This document shows, one piece after another, positions 1-9,009 of a stretch of DNA of 64,000 bases (the first letter of the stretch is position 1; each line of letters opens with the position of its first letter). The notes below the pieces were generated by a model. It made no database searches. It was not told where the DNA came from and was given only the letters and a program-made list of their open reading frames with translations. Location of the stretch: assembly GCA_019454045.1 (NCBI GenBank), contig SKCR01023377.1, forward strand, positions 51,034-115,033, written 5' to 3'. Both the position numbers and the translations under genes were made by a program. This stretch comes from Zanthoxylum bungeanum (taxonomy: Eukaryota > Streptophyta > Magnoliopsida > Sapindales > Rutaceae).

Positions 1-1035
1 ACCCGGCCAGACTGATGTTGATAAGGATGTGGGCTCGCCCCCAGACTGATACTAATATAGGCTTCGCCCCCATGCTGATACTGATATGGGCTTCGCCCCC
101 AGATTGATGCTGATGTGGGCATTGCCCTCAAACTGATGTGGGCCTCGCCCCAACACTATTACTGATGTGGCCTCACCCCAACACTGTTACCGATGTGGGC
201 CTCGCCCTAGATTAATACTGATACGGGCCTCAACCCTGGGACTCATCCCTAAGATTGGTACTGATGCGGGCCTCGGCCCTGAAACTGATGTGGGCCTCGC
301 CCTAACACTGTTACTGATGTGGTCCTCGCCCCAGATTGATACTGATATGGGCTTCAACCCTGGGACTCGTCCGTAAACTGCTGATGTTATATTGATGCTT
401 CTGATTGGCTTTCATTTGCCGCTTTCTCTTTTCTTCTTCAAAACCTGGGAATACAAAACTAACACAAAACGAATGCCAAAATGTGTTACGTGTATGCATG
501 CATGCATGAGTGTGCTCCACTTTTGGAATGCCATTTTCGGCAATTGTTGTGGTAGCGGTCCAATTCTGAACCGTGCTGTCCGAGAATGTGGCTCATTTTT
601 GAGCCGTTACTTGATGAGGTGGTCTTTGCCACTGCAATCCCCCAAACCGATACCGATGTAGCCCTCACCCCCAAACTAATACTGATCTGGGCCTCGCCCC
701 AAACTGATGCGGATGTGGGCCTCGCCCCTAAACTCACACTGATGTGGGCCTCGACCCTCGGGACTCATCCCCAAACAGATACTGATGTAGGCCTCGCCTT
801 GGGACTCATCCCCAAACTGATGTTGATGTGGGCCTCGGCCATTTGACTCATTCCCAAACTGATGCTGATGTGGGCTAGCCCGCATACTGATACTGATATG
901 GGCCTCGCCCCAAACTGATATTGATGTGGGCCTCGCCCCAAACTGATACTGATGTGGGCCTCTCCCACCAACTGATATTGATTTGGGCCTCGCCCCCAGA
1001 CTGATACTGATATGGGCCTCGCCCATGTGATTCAT
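1..1035. repeat. 26-28-bp tandem repeats, unit 1 internal region
   Basis: Degenerate copies of a unit reading roughly CTGATACTGATGTGGGCCTC followed by a run of Cs fill 1-375 and 650-1035. A non-repetitive spacer (about 376-649) contains TGCATGCATGCATG. The same arrangement recurs at 6896-7930 with only scattered single-base differences. Short apparent reading frames here are repeat artefacts: they occur on both strands and shift with unit number. Confidence 0.85.
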
Positions 1036-2112
1036 TCCTGAAGACTGCTGACATTGTACTGTTGCTGCTTATGGTTGGGTTGCATTTGACGCTTTCTCTT
1101 TTTCTCCTTTGAAACCTGTTATTACAAAACAGAATAAGCACAAAGTGGATGCAAATATGTTACGTGTATGCATGCATGCATGATTGAGTTTCCTATCCTG
1201 TTGGGCTAGGTCTTCTGCCAGTACTCTTGGTGGCTGCTCGGTCTTTTGACAAGTCTGTCATCTTTCCCTAACCAACGGGTATTTATGATGGCTTTCAAGA
1301 CACAAGGGTTAGCATGATGTATGTATGCATGGGGTGCATGATATGCATGTAACATATATAACATACTAAATCAACTAAAATTTTCAAACAAATCGGCCCG
1401 TTATCATTTTAGAAGCTTTTGGGCTAACTGTCATATGAGTGAACTCGTCCCATTTTAAATGGCCCAACGAGTACACATCTTATGGCAATGAGCCCAACTA
1501 ATTCCAAATGGTAATGTTCCGAACACAATCACAAAGTGGCCCATCAATCACTTAGAAGCCTTTGGTCCAATCGTCATAAAATACATTCTTGTCCCAGTTT
1601 AAATGGCCCAACAAGCCCATATCCTATGACAAATGGTCCAAATGGATCCAAACGACGATGTTCCCAAACACAAGCATAAAAGAAAGATAATGCAAACATA
1701 AAGTAATAATTCTACTACAGAATGGCCTATCAACATTTCAGAAGCTTTGGGCCTAATGGTCATAAGGTACGAACTCGCCCCAGTTTAAATGGCCCAGTAA
1801 GTTCGCATTTCTGACAATAGTCCAACTGCATCCAAATGAGGATGGTCCACAAATACATATTCAAGAAATAATTGTTACTTTAACCATACAAACCCGGTCT
1901 ATTAGTGGGTTCGCAAGAGTGTAGACAAAGGCTCTCACCGGCGAAGGATGGCCCACAACTAGGTCTCCCCAATCAAGGGTTCGAGCGACCAAGTGAGCGC
2001 ACCCTTTTTTATACACTAAGGTACGTGCCAATGAGCTATGGTGTGTGACTGACTGTCAAATGGATTTCCCGTTGTAGATTCCCCAGAGAAAGGGTGGAGC
2101 GAGGCTCTCTTA
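1036..2112 (-). other. Leader/5' UTR-like part of the Ogre/Tat-like internal region, unit 1
   Basis: No coding potential. Between 1380 and 1860 lie three diverged copies of a 145-190-bp repeat, each with a TTTAAATGGCCCA core (about 1452, 1596, 1783) and neighbouring GGCCCA/TGGGCC words. In minus-strand sense this lies between the PBS side and the place where gag sits in the copy at 57306. Around 1230-1275 the sequence jumps from the 3' non-coding side to the leader side, marking the deletion of gag and pol. The PBS and the first bases of the LTR are missing at the right end. Confidence 0.7.
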
Positions 2113-5100
2113 CGCATGGTGTCCCGGGCTCGCGGCCCGGTCGAGAGTACGGAGTAGCCACGGGGGACTAAACCGGAGAATAATAGAGTAGCCACCCGGT
2201 GTGAACCGGGAAAATGAGATTTAAGGCCGCACTCACCCCTCGCAGGGAAGACCTCAAACCGTTGGGTTCAGAATGGTCCCTTACTTATGTCACTTGTAAT
2301 GAAAGGATTTATGTAATATTTTAATCAAGTTTAAGTAACACTTATTTCCAAGAGGATCATGCTTCTAAATTCATATGCATACATCAACAAGTTCATCCCA
2401 ACATGCAACATCACATGGAATCTCACGAATATTTCTCAATCATATGATAGGGAAAACTAAGAACAACCTAATCATGCTTGAGTACTATCTCATGAATATA
2501 TTAACCAAATAGCTTGCTAACAACCTAATCATGCTTGAATATCATCCAAGAACACATCGAATGGATAAATGCAAGGATACAAATAATATGATTGGCTACA
2601 TAATGCAAGGAGATCATCCAAAAGGCAATTGTGCATGAAATATGATGAGACAGACTTAGTTCAGCGTGTGCGCGTTCGTGTAGTTTTCGTAAACGCGTTC
2701 GAACGGTAAACAGAAGGTTCGCGTTCGTGTAGCGTTTGATAACGCGTTCGAACGGTACCAGACCTGATATACAAAATGCATGCGCGTTCGAGTAGCGTTT
2801 GTAAAATGCATTCAAACGGGAAACAGAAGGTTCTTGTTCGTAAAGCGTTCGATAACGCGTTCGAACAGGTACAGACCTGATGCACAAAATGTGACGCAAT
2901 ATATACATAAAAAGCAAATAGTGAAATACGAGGCGCAGCGATGCATCGTGGCGAAGGATTTTAACCTCTTCAATTAGAGGACCTTTCATCGCACTTACTA
3001 AGCCCATGCACTTATCTCAATGCATATAAAAATAATGACAATAACCTTAGACTTCATATACTCGATTGAACACATCTTACATTCAACCGAATATACGTTA
3101 ATCGGCGCGACAAAGCATCATGGTAAAGGATTTTAACCTCTTCAATTAGAGGACCTTTCATCCGAATTACTAAGCCCATGCGCTCGATTGTATCATTCAT
3201 ACAAAGATAAAGACAATCATATCAAACTTAGTATATCTGATTGAACATATCTTATATCCAACCGAACACACATCAACTGGGGCGACGTATGTTGTCTCGG
3301 GCTCGCGGCCAGGTCGAGAGTACGGAGTAGCCACGGGGGACTAAACCGGAGAATAATGGAGTAGCCACCCGGTGTGAACCGGAAAATGAGATTTAAGGCC
3401 GCACTCACCCCTCGCAAGGGAAGACCTCAACCGTTGGGTTCGGAATGGTCCCTTACTTATGTCACTTGTAATGAAAGGATTTATGTAATATTTTAATCAA
3501 GTTTAAGTAACACTTATTTCCAAGAGTTTCATGCTTCTAAATTCACATGCATACATCAACAAGTTCATCACAATATGCAACATCACATGGCAATCTCACG
3601 AATATTTCTCAATCATATGATAGGGAAAACTAAGAACAACCTAATCATGCTTGAGTACTATCTCATGAATATATTAACCAAATAACTTGCTAACAACCTA
3701 ATCATGCTTGAATATCATCCCAAGAACACATCGAATGGATAAATGCAGGGATACAAATAATATGATTGGCTACATAATGCAAGGGCGATCACCCAAAAGG
3801 CAATTGTGCTGAAATATGATGAGACATACTTAGTTCAGTATGTGCGCGTATGTGTAGCGTTCGTAAACGCGTTCGAACGGTAAACAGAAGGTTCGCGTTC
3901 GTGTAGCATTTGATAACGCGTTCGAACGGTACCAGACCTGATGATACAAAATGCATGCACGTTCGAGTAGCGTTTGTAAAACGAGTTCGAACGAGAAATA
4001 GAAGGTTCGCGTTCGTATAGCATTCGATAACGCGTTCGCACGGGAACACACTACTCTCGTTTGTTGTCTTACTGTTTTGAGTCGTCGTTCTCCATCTTTT
4101 GCTGCTGTTTGGTCCTCCGTTTTTGCTGCTGTTTCCTCTCTGTATTTTCCACACTTCACTTCAGGTTACTGTTTTGGCATTTCCACAGACTATTTTGAGT
4201 GTTTTTTTGTGGTTTTTAGTGCAGTCTTGTGTTGATTATTTTAAGGATTATAATGCAGTTTTTATGTTACTGTTTTGAGGATTTTAGGTACTGTTTTAAG
4301 AGGATTTGGCTGCTGTTTTTGGGGTGATTTGGGCTACAGTTCAGGCGTGGTTTTAGAAGGTGTAGGGGCTGCTGTTTTCGGTGGAAAGGGGCTGCTGTTT
4401 GGGGGTGTATTTTCGGTGATGTGTGGAGGTTTAGGGGCTACTGTTTTCGGTTGTGGAGTGGGGGAGATGAAGAGAATTATTTAAGTTTTTCTTCTTTCTA
4501 TTGCCGTGAGTGGATAGGCTCTTAGTGTTGTGATTTTCGTGTAAGTCTTGTGTATGAGCTAGGGGTCCATCATGTCTTGGTTAGGGGTTGTTTATATAGA
4601 GACTGGCTAGGGCTTCACCTTGTCTCACTAGGAAGGGATTTTGGCATTTAAAAGGAGGATTTGATTTAGTGGTGGTGAGCAAGGAAAGTCAAAGATTGAG
4701 GGGGGAAAATTTCGTTATATTAGGAAGTCATATCTTTAATTTGTTATAATTGATTTTATTAGGCATGACATCTTTTTAATTTAGTATGTGATTTTGTTTA
4801 GTTAGGAAGTTAATATATTTGATTGATTTTAATGTTTATTTTAATTTGGTATGTGATTTTTAGATTTGTTTTAATTTCACCATGTGTTAAATATGTGTTT
4901 TAAGTGGGCTTAGGCGTGTGGGCCAAGGCTTGGGCGAATTGGGCTTGATGTGAGGCTAGTAGCAAAATCAGAATTACCGACACCGTTCGAACGCCTCCTC
5001 AAACGCGGCACGAACGCCCGCAATCTGTTTGGAGTTAGAACGTATACACGAACGCAGCACGAACGAAAATAGTGAACCTTGTTTATTCTGAATTTCCCCT

Positions 5101-5196
5101 TCCGATGTCCGTTTTCCGTGACCTCCGTGACTTAAAAGGTAGTGTCTCCAAATGAGACTCATCATAGGGACTTATATGCAAAAATGCAGTGCTACA
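2113..5196 (-). repeat. LTR 1 of the array (rearranged)
   Basis: Homologous to the LTRs at 9010 and 15227 but rearranged. It lacks the terminal 24 bases at the left. It runs to about 3277 and then restarts with TGGGGCGACG near the LTR beginning, so the first 1.17 kb is duplicated. The second pass jumps at about 4047 from the AACGCGTTCG sub-repeats to the CTACTCTCGTT segment, losing roughly 0.9 kb. The right end is TACA at 5196, followed by the PPT complement. CGTTCGAACG-type sub-repeats lie at 2656-2880 and 3836-4045. A minus-strand TATA box (TATATAAA) lies at 4591-4598. Confidence 0.85.
4591..4598 (-). promoter_or_regulatory. TATA box of LTR 1
   Basis: On the minus strand this reads TATATAAA, about 600 bases inside the U3 end of the LTR. 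The same word lies at the same relative position in LTR 2 and LTR 3. It is the likely retrotransposon promoter; start site not mapped. Confidence 0.55.
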
Positions 5197-5254
5197 GTCG
5201 CCCCCACTTTGATGGGACTTGTGTAATGTGTAACAGTGACAATCCTATCAAAGT
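5197..5254 (-). promoter_or_regulatory. Polypurine tract and adjacent hairpin
   Basis: On the minus strand the sequence just upstream of the LTR start (TGTAG) is AAAGTGGGGGCGAC, a polypurine tract for plus-strand DNA priming. Immediately before it, 5206-5254 can fold into a hairpin: ACTTTGATGGGA pairs with TCCTATCAAAGT, extended by TTGT/ACAA past one bulged C. The same arrangement recurs at 11820, 47079 and 59944. Confidence 0.75.
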
Positions 5255-5372
5255 TATGCAATGCATTTTCACTTACCTGGCTCGCCAGCTGCCTGCTGAC
5301 TTGCTGCTCCCTCGACCTGAATTTGATGACGTGCCATTCTTGGCGTGCTAAACCCCGTACTTAGGGTGTCGC

Positions 5373-5800
5373 GGTAGTCCACAATAGTCCACACTAGTCC
5401 ACGATAATCCATGGAATCCACATAGTCCACATAGTCCCCGATAATCCACGGTAATCCACGGTAGTCCACGATAATCCACGGTAGTCCACATAATCCATAT
5501 AGTCCACATAATCCATGGTAGTCCACATAGTCCACAATACTCCACAATACTTCATGATAGTCCACAGTAGTCCACATAATCCACAACACTTCAAGATAGT
5601 CCACAACATTTTACGATAGTCTACGGTAGTCCACATAATCAATGATAGTCCACGGTAGTCCATAATATTTCATGATAGTCCACTGTAGTCCATAACATTT
5701 CACGATAGCCCTCGGTCGTCCACATAATCCACAACACTTTAAGATAGTCACGGCAGTCCACAACATTTTACGATAGTCCTCGGTAGTTCATATAATCCAC
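5373..5800. repeat. About 10-bp tandem repeat (AGTCCACGGT family)
   Basis: Dozens of degenerate copies of AGTCCAC plus a three-base variable spacer, sometimes grouped into roughly 30-bp higher-order units containing CAACATTTTACG. The array is next to the PPT, the position where Ogre/Tat elements are known to carry hypervariable 3' UTR tandem repeats. A shorter version sits at 11987-12370. Confidence 0.85.
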
Positions 5801-6590
5801 ATGCCGTTCCTGGCGTGCTTACCCCGTACCTAGGGTGTCGCAGTTGTCTGAATGCTAACCTCGTACCTAGGGTGTCGCAGTGACGTCTCCATACTTAGAG
5901 AGCCACAAATGTTTGAATAGTCCACATATCGTACCTGGTGTGCTAACCCCGTACCTAGGGTGTCGCTGTGGTCTGAATGCTAACCCCGTACCTAGGGTGT
6001 CGCGGTGACGCCTCCGTACCTAGAGTGTCAAAAATTTTGGATGCTAACCTCGTACCTAGGGTGTCGCTGTAATATATCTCATAACCGGAGTGCCGTACCC
6101 GGCGTGCTAAACCTCATACCCAAGGCATCGCAGTAGTAGTAATATCTCCATACCCTGAGTGCCGTAACTGGCGTGCTAAACAACATACCCAAGGCGTCGC
6201 AGTAATATCTCCATACCCGGAGTGCCGTACCTGGCGTGCTAAACCTCATACCCAAGGCGTCGCAGTAATATCTCCATACCCGGAGTGCCGTAACTGCGTA
6301 CTAAACCTCATACCCAAGGCGTCGCAGTAATATCTCCATACCTGAAGTACCGTACCTGGCGTGCTAAACCTCATACCCAAGGCGTCGCAGTAATATCTCC
6401 ATACCCAGAGTGCCCTAACTGGCGTGCTAAATCTCATACCAAGGCGTCGTTGTAATATCTCATACCCGTAGTGCCGTACTGGCGTGCTAAACCTCATACC
6501 CAAGGCGTCGCAGTAATATCTCCATACCGGAGTGCCGTATGGCAAAAGAATAGATTGTGTCTCCATACCCGGAGTGCCGTACTCGGCAAA
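5800..6590. repeat. About 63-bp tandem repeat (GTGCCGTACCTGGCGTGCTA family)
   Basis: Units contain GTGCCGTACCTGGCGTGCTA, then CTCATACCCAAGGCGTCGCA and TAATATCTCCATACC; about seven clear copies lie between 6060 and 6560. The left portion (5800-6060) has shorter degenerate units built on CCGTACCTAGGGTGTCGC. Counterpart at 12370-13035. No gene. Confidence 0.85.
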
Positions 6591-6599
6591 ATTGATCTG

Positions 6600-6925
6600 A
6601 TGTTAATGTGGGGCTCGTCCCCAGGGTGCCATACCCGGCTCGAGTGATGATGATAAGGATATAGGCCTCGCCCCTAGAGTGTCATACCCCGCCAGACTGA
6701 TGCTGATAAGGATAGGCCTCGGCGCCAGAGTGCCATACCCGGCTAGACTGATGCGGATAAGTATGTGGGCCTCGCCCCCAGAGTGCCATACCCGGCCAGA
6801 CTGATGCAGATAAGGATGTGGGCCTCGTCCCAAGAGTGCCATACCCAGCCAGATTGATGCTGATAAGGATGTGGGCCTCGCCCCAAGAGTTCCGTACCCG
6901 GCCAGACTGATGTTGATAAGGATGT
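6600..6925. repeat. About 57-bp tandem repeat (GAGTGCCATACCCGGC family)
   Basis: Five to six units alternate GAGTGCCATACCCGGC with ACTGATGCTGATAAGGATG and GTGGGCCTCGCC. The unit looks like a fusion of the 63-bp family to its left and the 26-bp family to its right, consistent with hybrid repeats arising by slippage. The array is lost in unit 3, where the 63-bp array passes directly to the 26-bp array at about 13036. Confidence 0.8.
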
Positions 6926-7935
6926 GGGCCTCGCCCCCAGACTGATACTAATATAGGCTTCGCCCCCATGCTGATACTGATATGGGCTTCGCCCCCAGAT
7001 TGATGCTGATGTGGGCATTGCCCTCAAACTGATGTGGGCCTCGCCCCAACACTATTACTGATGTGGGCCTCACCCCAACACTGTTACCGATGTGGGCCTC
7101 GCCCTAGATTAATACTGATACGGGCCTCAACCCTGGGACTCATCCCTAAGATTGGTACTGATGCGGGCCTCGGCCCTGAAACTGATGTGGGCCTCGCCCT
7201 AACACTGTTACTGATGTGGTCCTCGCCCCAGATTGATACTGATATGGGCTTCAACCCTGGGACTCGTCCGTAAACTGCTGATGTTATATTGATGCTTCTG
7301 ATTGGCTTTCATTTGCCGCTTTCTCTTTTCTTCTTCAAAACCTGGGAATACAAAACTAACACAAAACGAATGCCAAAATGTGTTACGTGTATGCATGCAT
7401 GCATGAGTGTGCTCCACTTTTGGAATGCCATTTTCGGCAATTGTTGTGGTAGCGGTCCAATTCTGAACCGTGCTGTCCGAGAATGTGGCTCATTTTTGAG
7501 CCGTTACTTGATGAGGTGGTCTTTGCCACTGCAATCCCCCAAACCGATACCGATGTAGCCCTCACCCCCAAACTAATACTGATCTGGGCCTCGCCCCCAA
7601 ACTGATGCGGATGTGGGCCTCGCCCCTAAACTCACACTGATGTGGGCCTCGACCCTCGGGACTCATCCCCAAACAGATACTGATGTAGGCCTCGGCCTTG
7701 GGACTCATCCCCAAACTGATGTTGATGTGGGCCTCGGCCATTTGACTCATTCCCAAACTGATGCTGATGTGGGCTAGCCCGCATACTGATACTGATATGG
7801 GCCTCGCCCCAAACTGATATTGATGTGGGCCTCGCCCCAAACTGATACTGATGTGGGCCTCTCCCACCAACTGATATTGATTTGGGCCTCGCCCCCAGAC
7901 TGATACTGATATGGGCCTCGCCCATGTGATTCATT
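6926..7935. repeat. 26-28-bp tandem repeats, unit 2 internal region
   Basis: Near-identical counterpart of 31-1037. Two blocks of the CTGATGTGGGCCTCGCCCC family (6926-7275 and 7545-7935) flank a spacer with TGCATGCATGCATG. A second, similar spacer follows at 7950-8090, so the spacer has itself been duplicated. Confidence 0.85.
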
Positions 7936-9009
7936 CCTGAAGACTGCTGACATTGTACTGTTGCTGCTTATGGTTGGGTTGCATTTGACGCTTTCTCTTT
8001 TTCTCCTTGAAACCTGTTATTACAAAACAGAATAAGCACAAAGTGGATGCAAATATGTTACGTGTATGCATGCATGCATGATTGAGTTTCCTATCCTGTT
8101 GGGCTAGGTCTTCTGCCAGTACTCTTGGTGGCTGCTCGGTCTTTTGACAAGTCTGTCATCTTTCCCTAACCAACGGGTATTTATGATGGCTTTCAAGACA
8201 CAAGGGTTAGCATGATGTATGTATGCATGGGGTGCATGATATGCATGTAACATATATAACATACTAAATCAACTAAAATTTTCAAACAAATCGGCCCGTT
8301 ATCATTTTAGAAGCTTTTGGGCTAACTGTCATATGAGTGAACTCGTCCCATTTTAAATGGCCCAACGAGTACACATCTTATGGCAATGAGCCCAACTAAT
8401 TCCAAATGGTAATGTTCCGAACACAATCACAAAGTGGCCCATCAATCACTTAGAAGCCTTTGGTCCAATCGTCATAAAATACATTCTTGTCCCAGTTTAA
8501 ATGGCCCAACAAGCCCATATCCTATGACAAATGGTCCAAATGGATCCAAACGACGATGTTCCCAAACACAAGCATAAAAGAAAGATAATGCAAACATAAA
8601 GTAATAATTTCTACAGAATGGCCTATCAACATTTCAGAAGCTTTGGGCCTAATGGTCATAAGGTACGAACTCGCCCCAGTTTAAATGGCCCAGTAAGTTC
8701 GCATTTCTGACAATAGTCCAACTGCATCCAAATGAGGATGGTCCACAAACACATATTCAAGGAAATAATTGTTACTTTAACCATACAAACCCGGTCTATT
8801 GGTGGGTTTGCAAGAGTGTAGACAAAGGCTCTCACCGGCGAAGGATGGCCTACAACTAGGTCTCCCCAATCAAGTGTTCGAGCGACCAAGTGAGCGCACC
8901 CTTTTTTATACACTAAGGTACGTGCCAATGAGCTATGGTGTGTGACTGACTGTCAAATGGATTTCCCGTTGTAGATTCCCCAGAGAAAGGGTGGAGCGAG
9001 GCTCTCTTA
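7936..9009 (-). other. Leader-like part of internal region, unit 2 (PBS deleted)
   Basis: Near-identical to 1037-2112, including the gag/pol deletion point and the three TTTAAATGGCCCA repeats. At 9009/9010 the sequence CTCTCTTA joins directly to CGCATG. The roughly 317 bases between the corresponding points of unit 3 (14934-15250), which include the PBS and LTR terminus, are missing. Confidence 0.75.

Noticed and set aside
1..1035. Many short reading frames on both strands in the tandem repeats
   Set aside because: They follow repeat periodicity, overlap each other on opposite strands and change with unit number; no coding signature.
5373..6590. CRISPR-like direct repeats
   Set aside because: Units are contiguous and degenerate with no unique spacers, and the context is plant retrotransposon 3' UTR.
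8656..8928. Minus-strand frame of 90 codons repeated at 14583 and 50063
   Set aside because: It lies in the leader, is not kept in the diverged copies beyond short stretches, and has no recognisable domain.
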